This document shows positions 18,087 to 27,240 of a stretch of 43,916 nucleotides of DNA, piece after piece. The first letter of the stretch is position 1, and each line of letters begins with the position of its first letter. The stretch is taken from assembly GCA_025963485.1 (NCBI GenBank), contig JAOQAO010000007.1:1-43916 (forward strand). The letters are read 5' to 3'. A program made the position numbers and the translations under genes. The notes beneath the pieces are model-generated. The model saw only the letters and a list, made by a program, of their open reading frames with translations, was not told where the DNA came from and made no database searches. Source of the stretch: Bacteroidota bacterium. Its GTDB lineage: Bacteria > Bacteroidota > Bacteroidia > Chitinophagales > LD1.

Positions 18087-18113
18087 CCTCAAGGGGTTTA
18101 AAACCTTTTGAGG
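18087..18113. promoter_or_regulatory. 27-nt near-perfect palindrome in the leuS leader
   Basis: CCTCAAGGGGTTT-A-AAACCTTTTGAGG pairs over 13 positions with two G-U wobbles. It lies 42 bp upstream of the leuS ATG and about 260 bp before the S41 peptidase start, on the divergent side. It is not followed by a T-run on either strand, so it is not a standard terminator. It could be a leader hairpin or another dispersed palindrome. The rest of 18114-18289 shows nothing recognisable. Confidence 0.5.
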
Positions 18114-18289
18114 GTCACTACGCATTGCAGTTCTAAATGTGCTAAAGAGCCATATCATGATGATAGCTCAGTACCAGACCCCATAAATATAACAGAATGC
18201 TGCCCTATTCGTATATAGCTATCGGGCGATTCGCCAAAAACTCTGAAAATCGGAAGAAAATCAGGGTTTTGTGTGGCTTTAACCCGAAA

Positions 18290-18321
18290 TTTGCGTTGAA
18301 TCAGCAGGTTTGTTAACTTCG
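18290..18321 (+). promoter_or_regulatory. Candidate promoter for the S41 peptidase gene
   Basis: TTTG at 18290-18293 and TAACTTCG at 18314-18321 are separated by 20 nt, close to the Bacteroidota TTTG / TAnnTTTG pattern (one mismatch in the -7 box). It lies 50 nt upstream of the chosen TTG start. Confidence 0.4.
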
Positions 18322-18373
18322 CCTGTTGCGAATAACAAAAGTGCAATTTATATCACAGATAAATAAGTGTCAT

Positions 18374-20065
18374 TTGAAAAAGTTTTTGTGCCTCTTAACC
18401 CTTTCTCTCAGCCTCTTCACAGTCAAGGCCCAGCAGTCCAATATGGATCAGGGCGAGAAATACAGGGAGCTCCTCCACCTGCTCGACTCCTACTATACTG
18501 ATACGGTCAATAAAGAAAAGCTCACCGACGCCGCGATCGGCAAAGTCCTCGAAGAACTCGACCCGCACTCCAGCTACATCCTGGCCAAGGACCTCAAGAA
18601 ATCCGACGAGCCGCTGGTAGCCAATTTTGAAGGTATCGGTGTGACATTCCAGCTGCTCCGCGATACGGTCATGGTCCTCGAGGTCATCCCCAGCGGACCG
18701 TCCGAGAGGGTCGGCATCGAGGCCGGTGATAAGATCGTAACGATCAATGACAGCACGGTAGCGGGTATCAAGATAGATAACGATGGCGTGATCAAGCGCC
18801 TCCGTGGCCCTAAGAATACTAAAGTAAGGGTCGGCATCAAGCGCGCATCTGCCGGCAATGACCTCCTCACATTCGTCATCACGCGTGACAAAATACCTAT
18901 TTACTCTATCGACGCATCCTACATGGCCGACTCGACTACGGGCTATATCAAGCTCCTTCGTTTCTCTGCGTCATCTATGTCAGAGTTCTTCGCAGCCGTA
19001 GACAAGCTGAAGAAACAAGGCATGAAGGACCTCATCATGGACCTGCAGGGCAATACCGGCGGATACCTCATGACGGCGATCCAGCTCTGCGATGAGTTTC
19101 TCGGGGAGAAAGACCTGATCGTATACACCAAAGGTGCGCATGCTGCCAAAGAAGAATATTTCTCTGACAACAAAGGCTCCATGAAAGACGGCAAACTCAT
19201 CGTTCTGATCGACGAGGGCTCGGCATCTGCCAGTGAGATCTTCTCGGGCTGTATGCAGGATCTCGATCGTGGCCTGGTCATAGGCCGCAGGAGTTTCGGC
19301 AAAGGCCTCGTGCAGAAGCCTTACGGATTTCCTGATGGGTCGGTAGTGAGGCTCACTGTAGCGCATTACTATACACCGACTGGTCGCTGTATCCAGCGTC
19401 CTTATGATAAGGGTAAAAAAGACTACTACGATGAGTATACCAAGCGTATCAAATCTGGTGAGCTATTCGGCGCTGATACCTCGCTGACATTCCCCGACTC
19501 GCTGACCTATTATACCAAGAGCCTGCGCAAAGTATACGGCGGTGGTGGCGTGGTGCCGGAGATATTCGTCCCTGTCGATACATCGCTCAACTCGGGCTAC
19601 TATCAGGGCATACGCGGCAAGGGTATCCTCAATAACTTCTGCCTCGAGTATGTAGACAAGAACAGGGCGCGCCTCAAGGACCAGTATCCTACACAGGATG
19701 CCTTCATAGCCAACTTCCAGGTCACTGACGAGCTGCTGGAGGAGATGTATAAGAAAGGCGACCGCGATAGCGTGAAGCGCAACCTCAATGAGATGCAGCG
19801 CTCCAAGCCGCTCTTTACTAATCAGCTCAAGAGCCTCATCGCGCGTGATATGTTTGACAATGTAGCTTTCTGGCGCGTGACCAATGACATGAACGACTCA
19901 TACAAGAAGGCGCTGAAAGTCATGCATGAAGATGCTAAATTTGCTGTGCTCAAGCCGAGCAAGAAGGAACTCATGAAGATCGAAAAAGAACTAAAGAAGA
20001 AAGGCGTGGTGATCCACAATGCGGAAGCCAACGACCCTGATAACACTAAAGACCCCAAGAAGTAA
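18374..20065 (+). CDS. C-terminal processing peptidase, family S41, with PDZ domain
   Basis: A secreted or periplasmic serine protease of the CtpA/Prc class that cleaves proteins near their C-termini. The frame has no ATG upstream of the mature region. A TTG at 18374 gives a textbook signal peptide (MKKFLCLLTLSLSLFTVKAQ) and 563 residues; GTG at 18341 or TTG at 18326 are longer alternatives. A PDZ domain is visible (EGIGVTFQLLRDTVMVLEVIPSGPSERVGIEAGDKIV). The catalytic core follows: DEGSASASEIFSG with the presumed nucleophile Ser285, and RSFGKGLVQ with the general base Lys310, the 25-residue spacing known for Prc. The C-terminus ends in a charged helical region. Flavodoxin follows after 6 bp, so the two may share a transcript. 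Confidence 0.9.
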   Translation: MKKFLCLLTLSLSLFTVKAQQSNMDQGEKYRELLHLLDSYYTDTVNKEKLTDAAIGKVLEELDPHSSYILAKDLKKSDEPLVANFEGIGVTFQLLRDTVMVLEVIPSGPSERVGIEAGDKIVTINDSTVAGIKIDNDGVIKRLRGPKNTKVRVGIKRASAGNDLLTFVITRDKIPIYSIDASYMADSTTGYIKLLRFSASSMSEFFAAVDKLKKQGMKDLIMDLQGNTGGYLMTAIQLCDEFLGEKDLIVYTKGAHAAKEEYFSDNKGSMKDGKLIVLIDEGSASASEIFSGCMQDLDRGLVIGRRSFGKGLVQKPYGFPDGSVVRLTVAHYYTPTGRCIQRPYDKGKKDYYDEYTKRIKSGELFGADTSLTFPDSLTYYTKSLRKVYGGGGVVPEIFVPVDTSLNSGYYQGIRGKGILNNFCLEYVDKNRARLKDQYPTQDAFIANFQVTDELLEEMYKKGDRDSVKRNLNEMQRSKPLFTNQLKSLIARDMFDNVAFWRVTNDMNDSYKKALKVMHEDAKFAVLKPSKKELMKIEKELKKKGVVIHNAEANDPDNTKDPKK

Positions 20066-20071
20066 GCAGAT

Positions 20072-20605
20072 ATGATCAAGATAGGACTGTTCTATGGCAC
20101 TGACACCGGCAATACCGAGACCATAAGCAAAGAAGTAAAAAAGAAACTCGAAGCAAAACTGGGCGAAGGCACAGTAGAGATGCAGGAGATATACAAGAAA
20201 AAAAGCGCTGACATGGCCAAATATGACCTGCTCATCATCGGCATGCCCACCTGGTATGACGGCGAACTGCAGGGCGACTGGGAGGAGTACATCCCCGAGA
20301 TGGAGCAGGTGGACTTCACCGGCAAGAAGGTAGCCTTCTTCGGCCTCGGTGACCAGTATGGATACGCGGCTTACTTCTGCGATGCACTCGGCGTATTTGC
20401 CGAGATCGTAGAGAAGAACCACGGTACCCTATGTGGCTTCACCCCTGTCAAAGGCTACGAGCACGACGAGTCCAAAGCCCAGCGCGGCGACCAGTTCGTA
20501 GGCCTCTGCCTCGACACCGACAATCAGGACGAACTCACCAACGACCGCCTCGAAGGATGGCTGCCGCAGGTGCTGACGGAGTTTGGTGTGCAGGTGCCGG
20601 CGTAA
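20072..20605 (+). CDS. fldA: Flavodoxin (long-chain)
   Basis: A 177-residue FMN-binding electron carrier that transfers low-potential electrons in the cytoplasm. The phosphate loop TDTGNTET is at residues 10-17. The isoalloxazine-contacting loops are MPTWYDGELQGDWEE and FGLGDQYGYAAYFCDALG. The insertion in the fifth strand region (CGFTPVKGYEHDESKAQRGDQFVGLCLDTDNQDELT) marks the long-chain class. It begins 6 bp after the S41 peptidase stop. Long-chain flavodoxins commonly substitute for ferredoxin, but its partner here is not indicated by context. Confidence 0.93.
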   Translation: MIKIGLFYGTDTGNTETISKEVKKKLEAKLGEGTVEMQEIYKKKSADMAKYDLLIIGMPTWYDGELQGDWEEYIPEMEQVDFTGKKVAFFGLGDQYGYAAYFCDALGVFAEIVEKNHGTLCGFTPVKGYEHDESKAQRGDQFVGLCLDTDNQDELTNDRLEGWLPQVLTEFGVQVPA

Positions 20606-20627
20606 AATAAAATATGCCTTCTAACCA

Positions 20628-21200
20628 ATGAAAATGCGCATCCTTTTATTGGTATTATTCATATTATCCTCAGTATATTCTTACTGTCAGGATTCCAAGG
20701 AATGTATCATACATCCTATAGATTCATTATCAGAAACAGAGGCTTTCACTATTTATAAGGCCGATACTTTTAACCTTCATGACCACAATGGGTTGATACA
20801 AGGAAAGGGAATTTGGGTGCTAAAGGATTCATATGAAATCCGGTCAATGGCAAGCTACACTATGGGGCCGGATGCCAGCGGTATTTCCAGATGCCGGGGC
20901 GTAGATGGAGGTCCTCTCGAAGTCTGGTATCATCTCCACAGAGTTTACTACGGTCAGTTCAAAGACAATATGAAAACGGGGATATGGAAATGCAATACCG
21001 ATGATATGCAAATGGAACTAACAATGATCAATGACAATATCCAAGGACCGTTACATGTATATTATCCAAACGGTAAAGCGATGTACAGCGGCAATGTAGC
21101 TGCTGGCAAAGATAAAGTAGAGCTAAAGCACTACAGCATGGGTGGTTTACTATTGGAAACAATAAGCTATCCGTTGGATCTGTTGGTAGAGTTCTTTTAG
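20628..21200 (+). CDS. Secreted protein with MORN-like repeats
   Basis: 190 residues. An N-terminal signal peptide (MKMRILLLVLFILSSVYSYCQ) is followed by an unassigned domain and MORN/YwqK-like strands: YYGQFKDNMKTGIWKC, MELTMINDNIQGPLHVYYPNGKAMYSGNVAAG. Such repeats form beta-hairpin ladders in many Bacteroidota periplasmic proteins; the function is unknown. It lies 22 bp after flavodoxin but has lower GC than its upstream neighbours, so it may not be functionally linked. An ATG two codons downstream is an equally possible start. Confidence 0.75.
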   Translation: MKMRILLLVLFILSSVYSYCQDSKECIIHPIDSLSETEAFTIYKADTFNLHDHNGLIQGKGIWVLKDSYEIRSMASYTMGPDASGISRCRGVDGGPLEVWYHLHRVYYGQFKDNMKTGIWKCNTDDMQMELTMINDNIQGPLHVYYPNGKAMYSGNVAAGKDKVELKHYSMGGLLLETISYPLDLLVEFF

Positions 21201-21327
21201 GTCGGTTATTCCATCACACCACAGTTCCCACCGCGGTGGCGAGGGCGGGAGATATGAGACACAACATTTTGTAATAAAGGTCGTTTAGCAGGTGTTTTTT
21301 AACCTTGAACAACCATCAATACAAACT

Positions 21328-21981
21328 ATGTTGACGAAAAAAAGATTACCCCTGTTGATTGCAGTGATCTGCTGCTTGGAGTTGCTAATTTACCTATGGG
21401 CAGTTTGGACAGCATCATTGGGCAGAAGTACTTTTTTTGGCATAGAAGCCAAATTCATTTTTGCCAAAGCCGCCCGCAATGCTGGTAGGGTATCAGCAGC
21501 CATTTTTCTCGCTACCTTATTAATGATTGGCTATTACGGCCTGAAAGAGATATATCAGGACCAGAAAAAAAAGGATTCTTTTTTAATTTTAACGACCTTA
21601 TTTCTCGTCAATCACCTGATCCATTTTATCTATCTATACCTCAATTTTAAAACTCTCTCAAAGCAGCTTATCGCACCTGCCAATACACATGGCTTCGTTA
21701 CCTTTGCCTTGATTATTATAGCTCCGGTTATTCTGTGGACCTGTACAAATCTAAACAGGCTACTCTATTTTGCTATCATCCTACACTTATACAATATCAG
21801 TTACTTCATAAATGAAACATTTTTATCCAAGGTCAAACCAGAAGACCCAGCCTATCATGATCAGTTTGGAATAGTTGCAATAACCGCCGCTTGCCTTTAT
21901 ATTTTGTATAGAGTTTTTCGCGAAAACGACGAAAGCCCTCTGCCCGGTGACGATCTGAACCAGATAACCCCACTGATCTAA
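21328..21981 (+). CDS. Polytopic membrane protein of unknown function
   Basis: 217 residues with about six hydrophobic helices (near 7-27, 50-70, 80-98, 112-133, 137-155 and 176-193) and positive-inside loops (KEIYQDQKKKD). The start at 21328 (MLTKKRLPLLIAVICC) is preferred over an upstream GTG because it places a Lys/Arg-rich N-terminus before the first helix. The pattern of aromatic and His residues (VNHLIHFIYLYLNF) occurs in uncharacterised Bacteroidota membrane proteins; I do not recognise a named family. The upstream gap contains the 12-bp palindrome CCACCGCGGTGG at 21228-21239. Confidence 0.7.
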   Translation: MLTKKRLPLLIAVICCLELLIYLWAVWTASLGRSTFFGIEAKFIFAKAARNAGRVSAAIFLATLLMIGYYGLKEIYQDQKKKDSFLILTTLFLVNHLIHFIYLYLNFKTLSKQLIAPANTHGFVTFALIIIAPVILWTCTNLNRLLYFAIILHLYNISYFINETFLSKVKPEDPAYHDQFGIVAITAACLYILYRVFRENDESPLPGDDLNQITPLI

Positions 21982-22168
21982 GCTTCCAGTTTAGACCGCA
22001 AAATCAATTGGCCTTCCGGCTTGACGAACTCCCTCCCCCGCTGCTCGAAGTATTGCGCAGCACAACTTCGAACTCATAATAATGACAAGTCTCAGACTTG
22101 ACCCTAATGGCGCTTTCCCACTTGTGCCTATCCATGGCAGGCATCCCCATCTATCATTTCATCCAGAT

Positions 22169-22642
22169 CTACTTCTTATTGCGTATCGCCTTTGCCACTG
22201 CTACCTTTGCATGCACATAGGCTGCATACCTTTTTACATCCCCCTTTGTTTTGATGGCATGAAACATAATATCGCTCGCAGCTTTTTCTCCCGGCGTTTT
22301 ACCTGAAAGCTCCAGGTCCGTTTTGCGAAGTATAGCCAACGCTCCGATCAGGTTTCCCGACTCAGGTATAGGTTTCAAGTCGAGGTCTGCATCTTCTATC
22401 GCCGCAGGTAGCGCTGCATGTTTTATTTTAGATGGAGCAGGATCGCTCAGCTTCAGCGGGCAGTTCCTGCGTGGCCATGACCCGTATCAAACGAAACCGT
22501 CAGCTCCCCCGCCTCTTTATCAGCTTTGGCATGCCAGACCTCGCTATGCAGGCCATGACCGGAGTTTTTGTGTTGAACGATCATCCAGGGCATCGCTCTC
22601 TGATGCATTGTGTACCTTGATAGTAGTTGATGACTTTGCCAT
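22169..22642 (-). pseudogene. Gene for a ~157-residue protein broken by two compensating 1-nt indels
   Basis: From ATG at 22642 the frame reads MAKSSTTIKVHNASESDALDD. At the A-run (plus-strand T5, 22565-22569) a -1 switch is needed to continue as NSGHGLHSEVWHAK...ELTVSFDTGHGHAGTA. Around the C-run (plus-strand G3, 22458-22460) a +1 switch restores the first frame as PLKLSDPAPSKIKHAALP, running to KVAVAKAIRNKK and a stop at 22169. The net shift is zero (474 bp). The composition is coherent across the joins, which argues for one ancestral gene. The C-terminal 69 residues remain as an open frame. No family is recognised. Indels in homopolymers could also be sequencing errors. Confidence 0.6.
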
Positions 22643-22869
22643 TTGTTATATTTTTAAAATATTAAACAAATAACATCAGAATGTATCAATAAGTCAATCC
22701 CTTAAAAGGTGTAATTTTTATATCCTCCGTTACGCTACTATATCACAGATACGGTCATAAAACGCAGGAAAATAGATACGCTATATTTTAGCAGAGGGTA
22801 AATCTCAATTTTCGACTCTGAAACCGGCGGAACGAAACATTACTCCTTTTAAAAAACCGGGAATAAAAA

Positions 22870-22896
22870 TAAGCGCAGACGAAACATCCGCGCTTA
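22870..22896 (-). terminator. Intrinsic terminator of the T9SS gene at 22920-25187
   Basis: A 7-bp stem TAAGCGC/GCGCTTA, extended inward by GA/TC past one mismatch, is followed on the minus strand by ATTTTTATT. It lies 23 bp past the stop codon. The rest of 22643-22869 holds nothing recognisable. Confidence 0.75.
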
Positions 22897-22919
22897 GTAT
22901 GTAGAAAGAATCAAGGAAC

Positions 22920-25187
22920 CTATTGCTTGATCAGCCTTTGAGTGAACTTGTCATTCACCGATACGATGTATACACCCGACTGCAACGGACTGATATCGAT
23001 AGAATTTCTGGTGCGTGTCAGGGGATATGAAGCGACTTGCTGGCCGGTTATATCAAATACCTTCACATCATGATAGATCGCAGGATCAGTGACAGTCACT
23101 GTGATGTTATTGATCGCAGGGTTAGGATAGATCGAGACTACATCAGACACGAGATCCTTCACACCATTTGGTCCCGCGATAGTATCAGGATTGCTGAACA
23201 CAGCGAACGGACTGAAAGAAGTAATACCTGTACGAAGTACAGATGAGAACCCATTGGCCTGGGCCACAGACTGTGCGCCCGCGTATGTATCCCATGCGCC
23301 GTTTGTATAGTGGCTGATGTAGGTATTGTGGTTATTAAATTGATTGACCTCCATACTCTGGTTCCAGTATGCTTCTATCGTTACATTATTTCCTGTGGCC
23401 GCATCTGACTCCACATTCCAGCTTGTATTGATACTGCTCGACGTGGCAGAGATATCTGTGCCTGAGGTACCGGCAGACCAGATACCTGCATGTGCTATTG
23501 CTCCATAGTTAGCGGCAGCTTGTCCGAGATTGCTGATGCGGATAGGTGCATACCTGGTGCGTGTGCCTACAGGTATAGTGCGCGCATTGTCTGATGCCTG
23601 GTTGTTCATTTTCATCCAGACCATGGCGGTGCCCGATGTGGCTATATAGCTCGCATCTGACCCTCCACTCACGCTATCTGCTCCATGCACTCTCAGAGCG
23701 AATGAGCTATCCAGGTCCATATATCCTCCATAGAGGCTGAGCTTACCAGCCACATTGAGGTCAGTGCCGAGTGTGACCCACGAGTTCATTTCAGTGCTAT
23801 TGAAGGTCAGGTTATTGATCGTATCATATCCGGCAGCAAAAGCCATAATCCCCATATCGCCCCCTTCTCCGGATATAGTGACATTGGAGTTTATATTACC
23901 CATGAGTGCTCCGGTATTCATAGGTGCGAAGATACCGCTCATGGTCAGGTTATGTCCGTTCAGGTCGAGATCGCCCGCTGTCATGGTCAGCACACCTGAT
24001 ATCCTCACTGCAGACCCCAGCGCCACACGGCCACCGACTCCTGTTATATTGAGGTCCAGGTCTCCGAGAGATACAGAGTCAGCTACCCACCTGAGCAGGC
24101 CTACGTATCCGGTACCATTTATAGCCAGGTGTGTGCTTTCCTGAGTGATGAAAGAACCATTGCCCATGATCCTGCCATTTATTGTGAGGTTGTTTCCTGC
24201 TACGAACAGGATACCGCTATTAAGGTTGAGGCCATTATTGAGTGTCAGGTCAGAATTCAGCGCCACTTTAGTAGTATCACTGACATTTACATTGAGTCTG
24301 TCCAATATCAGGTAGCCCGGCGCGAAAGCGATAGAATTAATACCATTCCCGTATATACTCATACTGCTCGTAGCATAGCCTTTGATAGAGCCCGCGAAAG
24401 TCCTCGTGCGTATCTCTTGCATAGCGATATCCTTGCCATTCAGATCCAGTATGCCTGTCAGTATATATATACCACCGGGTAGCGTCATATCATCAGCGAG
24501 GCTGATCTGGTCTGTGTCTGTCGGCAGGGAAACCATAATATTGCGGATGGAGGGCAGCGTGAGTTCTGTGCCCATTGTATGTGCGCCTGCGGCGATATAC
24601 ATGATATTGATATCATCTGTAGCTACCACCTGTCCACCCCGCAGGGTATAGTCGCCATCGCCGATCTTGACTGTAGCATGTGAACCTAGTATCAAAGTCG
24701 AAAAGGAATCTATTGTCACTGTGCCAGCTGTCAGGGTCAGCGTATCTATCACATAGGTAGGTGCAAATAAAGTCAGGCTCCGGCAGATAGACATATTATG
24801 TGCAGTGATAGTGCCGGTGAAGTATGGCCCGCCCGATGCGCTTATATTAATATTACCCAGAGTCAGATTACCGGTGCCGAGTATCATGCCCTGCATGGCA
24901 TTAAAGGCGGCGGCGCCGGTCAGTGTTCCATATACTTCCAGGGATGCGTTTGCATGGTTCAGGATCAGGTCGTGATCGAGAGTGACCGATACTGTATTAG
25001 GTATCACGATGTGGTCATCTGATGTGATGTTGGTAGATGGAGCGACACCGCCACTCCATACAGAGTCTGCGGTGAAATTGCCATTAGTGATGGCAGTATA
25101 GGTGGTAAAGGCCTTTGCATTGACTGTCGTCACCATCGCGACGAGGAGCAAGAGGCCGGTATTGACGAATGTAAGTTTGCTTTTCAT
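22920..25187 (-). CDS. T9SS type A secreted protein, beta-solenoid-like
   Basis: 755 residues. A signal peptide (MKSKLTFVNTGLLLLVAMVTTVNA) is followed by FTTYTAITNGNFTADSVWSGGVAPS..., the usual opening of a Bacteroidota beta-rich surface-protein family. There is a long run of short strand-turn units rich in LTLN/GxLxLNG/NLTI (for example GILDLNGKDIAM, GDLDLNGHNLTM), consistent with a beta-helix. A C-terminal beta domain precedes a Por_Secre_tail T9SS signal (VSIYPNPAINNITVTV...SPLQSGVYIVSVNDKFTQRLIKQ). It is likely exported to the surface or released; no catalytic motif is seen. It has its own terminator and a long upstream gap. Confidence 0.92.
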   Translation of the reverse strand: MKSKLTFVNTGLLLLVAMVTTVNAKAFTTYTAITNGNFTADSVWSGGVAPSTNITSDDHIVIPNTVSVTLDHDLILNHANASLEVYGTLTGAAAFNAMQGMILGTGNLTLGNINISASGGPYFTGTITAHNMSICRSLTLFAPTYVIDTLTLTAGTVTIDSFSTLILGSHATVKIGDGDYTLRGGQVVATDDINIMYIAAGAHTMGTELTLPSIRNIMVSLPTDTDQISLADDMTLPGGIYILTGILDLNGKDIAMQEIRTRTFAGSIKGYATSSMSIYGNGINSIAFAPGYLILDRLNVNVSDTTKVALNSDLTLNNGLNLNSGILFVAGNNLTINGRIMGNGSFITQESTHLAINGTGYVGLLRWVADSVSLGDLDLNITGVGGRVALGSAVRISGVLTMTAGDLDLNGHNLTMSGIFAPMNTGALMGNINSNVTISGEGGDMGIMAFAAGYDTINNLTFNSTEMNSWVTLGTDLNVAGKLSLYGGYMDLDSSFALRVHGADSVSGGSDASYIATSGTAMVWMKMNNQASDNARTIPVGTRTRYAPIRISNLGQAAANYGAIAHAGIWSAGTSGTDISATSSSINTSWNVESDAATGNNVTIEAYWNQSMEVNQFNNHNTYISHYTNGAWDTYAGAQSVAQANGFSSVLRTGITSFSPFAVFSNPDTIAGPNGVKDLVSDVVSIYPNPAINNITVTVTDPAIYHDVKVFDITGQQVASYPLTRTRNSIDISPLQSGVYIVSVNDKFTQRLIKQ

Positions 25188-25474
25188 GACTGATGCTTTA
25201 TATTGATGTTGTAATTGTAAGTGGCTTTAGCTTTTATAATTTTGTTTGAGCCCTTCATAGACTTATTGCGCAATACTATGCCACAAGCTTCAATCGCATC
25301 ACATAGCCTATGATACATTGATTGTCAGTTCATTAATTTACATGCCTTCAAAAAATACATTGGGCAAAAAAAGTGGATGATGGGCATTCTTTTCTAAAGA
25401 GTATTTCAAAATTTGCGCAGGTTGAGATGGATGATACTCAATCTATTTTTAGATGTGATATTCCCTGGATGATC

Positions 25475-25482
25475 TATATTTG
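25475..25482 (+). promoter_or_regulatory. Candidate -7 box (TATATTTG) for the aldonolactone oxidase gene
   Basis: An exact TAnnTTTG match followed by CAC, with a weak TTAG at the -33 position. It lies 110 bp upstream of the ATG at 25592. The rest of the 25188-25591 gap shows no gene. Confidence 0.45.
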
Positions 25483-25591
25483 CACAACTCGCTTTGTAGC
25501 GGCAACGCTTTTTCATTATATCATTGTACCCTTGATTGCTGGATTATTCACCAATGCTTAAGTGTCTCCATTTTGTGTTAAGTTAGCATAC

Positions 25592-26899
25592 ATGTCCCTC
25601 ATCACTTCGCAAAAAAACTTCCGCTTTCGCAACTGGGCCGGCAATCAGCAGTCTGCTGTGCCTCACTATTACCAGCCCGAGACGGAGGAGCAGCTCACCG
25701 ATATTATCAAAACGCACGGCAAGGTGCGTATGATGGGCACGGGCCACTCGTGGTCAGCGCTCTGCCATACTGATGAGGCGCTCATCAATCTGGATAAATA
25801 CAATAAGGTCATCTCTCTCGATAAAGAAAAGAAACAACTTACGATACAGGCTGGTATCAAGCTCTGGCAGATCAGCGACTATCTCGATACACAGGGCATG
25901 GCCCTCATCAATCTTGGTTCTATCTCCCGCCAGTCAGTGGCCGGCGCCATATCCACAGCCACACACGGCAGTGGCATAGGCTACCGGGTACTCGCGTCAC
26001 AGGTGCAGCGTTTTACGCTCATCCGGGCTGATGGTGATAAAATAGTCCTGGATAAAGACGGGGACAAAGAAACATTCGATCTCGCCATCATCAACCTCGG
26101 TGCGCTCGGCGTCATATCAGAGCTGACGCTCAATATCACGGAAGCTTTCCGGCTCCATGAGCAGACAGTCGCCATCGATTTCGACGAGATGCTCGCAAGG
26201 CTTGATGAACTATTGCAAACAACTGACCATTTCAAAATGTGGTGGTTCCCGCATGTGAGCAGGATAGTCCTGTATCGCTATCAGCGCACACAGGCAGCAG
26301 TAAATGATTCGCGCTTCCGTCAGTGGCTGATGGACGAGGTATTATCGGTCCTGGTATATCGCTTTTTAGTTTTCATAGGAAATATTTTTCGCGGGTTGCG
26401 CCCTCTCTTTAATAAGCTATTGATCCTCTCCTTCAATAAACCCCTCGACAGGATCGAGAGATCATTTAAAGTATTCAACGTCGCTGATCCACCCATACAC
26501 CGTGAGGCTGAGTGGGCTTTCGATCTCAAAGATGCTAAAGAAGTACTCGGCGCCTATCGTAAAATGATCGATGAGAGCGATCACAAAATAAATTTCATAC
26601 AGGAAGTACGCTTCGTCAAAGGTGATGAATATGCACTCAGCCCCTCCTATCGGCGAGACTCTATTTGGATCGGCTGTTATCTCATAGGTGACAAAGGTTG
26701 GGATGAACTCCTGGCCGATTTCGAAAAGCTGGCCGTAAAATACAATGGCCGCCCACACTGGGGCAAAGAATACAATATAGATAAAGAGTATCTGAGGAAA
26801 CAATACCCGCTTCTGGATGAGTTTCAGAAACTAAGATCAACGTATGATCCTGCCGGAAAATTTTCCAACCCAATGATAGCAGCTATCCTGGCTAAATAA
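25592..26899 (+). CDS. FAD-dependent aldonolactone oxidase (D-arabinono/L-gulono-1,4-lactone oxidase family)
   Basis: 435 residues. An FAD_binding_4 (PCMH) domain has RMMGTGHSWS at 47-55, where His52 is the position that carries covalent FAD in the family. It is followed by NLGSISRQSVAGAISTATHGSG and NLGALGVISELTL. The C-terminal ALO domain ends with RPHWGKEYN, a variant of the HWxK signature, and YDPAGKFSNP. Family members oxidise sugar-1,4-lactones with O2 or another acceptor; the substrate here is uncertain. The start at 25592 (MSLITSQKNFRFRNWAGN) is chosen because homologues begin just before the NWAGN segment. No vitamin C pathway genes are nearby. Confidence 0.85.
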   Translation: MSLITSQKNFRFRNWAGNQQSAVPHYYQPETEEQLTDIIKTHGKVRMMGTGHSWSALCHTDEALINLDKYNKVISLDKEKKQLTIQAGIKLWQISDYLDTQGMALINLGSISRQSVAGAISTATHGSGIGYRVLASQVQRFTLIRADGDKIVLDKDGDKETFDLAIINLGALGVISELTLNITEAFRLHEQTVAIDFDEMLARLDELLQTTDHFKMWWFPHVSRIVLYRYQRTQAAVNDSRFRQWLMDEVLSVLVYRFLVFIGNIFRGLRPLFNKLLILSFNKPLDRIERSFKVFNVADPPIHREAEWAFDLKDAKEVLGAYRKMIDESDHKINFIQEVRFVKGDEYALSPSYRRDSIWIGCYLIGDKGWDELLADFEKLAVKYNGRPHWGKEYNIDKEYLRKQYPLLDEFQKLRSTYDPAGKFSNPMIAAILAK

Positions 26900-26979
26900 A
26901 CACACTTAACTCAAACATAATATCCCCATATACCGCTTGGCATAGTTGTGGCCTTTTTATTATCCTAAAAACAATAAAA

Positions 26980-27222
26980 ATGCAACCACAAAACCAAACA
27001 CCGGATCCCGGCCAAAACAAAAAGGATCAGCCATCAGCAGATCAAACTACTGACCCTAAAAACACTCAAAAGAAAACCGGCGCAGGTTCGGAAACCGACG
27101 AGGATTTTGAGGAAGAGGAAGACGAAACTCAAAAGGGCTCAAAAGAAGCTGAGGAAGAAGATGAGGGGCCAACAGATGAAGAGCTCAACGAAGATGTAAA
27201 TGCCAGAGATCAGAGCCAATAA
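26980..27222 (+). CDS. Small, highly acidic low-complexity protein
   Basis: 80 residues with no hydrophobic core. The N-terminal half is rich in Gln, Pro, Asp and Lys; the C-terminal half is dominated by Glu/Asp (ETDEDFEEEEDETQKGSKE, EEEDEGPTDEELNED). It is probably intrinsically disordered and cytoplasmic. I do not recognise a family. It is followed 19 bp later by a strong bidirectional terminator, which supports a real single-gene transcript. It converges on the two small stress-protein-like genes on the minus strand. Confidence 0.65.
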   Translation: MQPQNQTPDPGQNKKDQPSADQTTDPKNTQKKTGAGSETDEDFEEEEDETQKGSKEAEEEDEGPTDEELNEDVNARDQSQ

Positions 27223-27240
27223 TCCTGATACTCATAAATA

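Noticed and set aside
18150-18200. tRNA-like segment (GATAGCTCAGTACCAGA)
   Set aside because: It resembles a D-arm by chance; no acceptor stem, anticodon arm or T-arm can be built around it.
21228-21239. CCACCGCGGTGG palindrome as an operator
   Set aside because: A single 12-bp palindrome with no second copy or known regulator nearby; too little to call a site.
22082-22673. Three plus-strand open frames of 62-116 residues
   Set aside because: They are antisense to the reconstructed minus-strand gene at 22169-22642, which has the coherent protein sequence.
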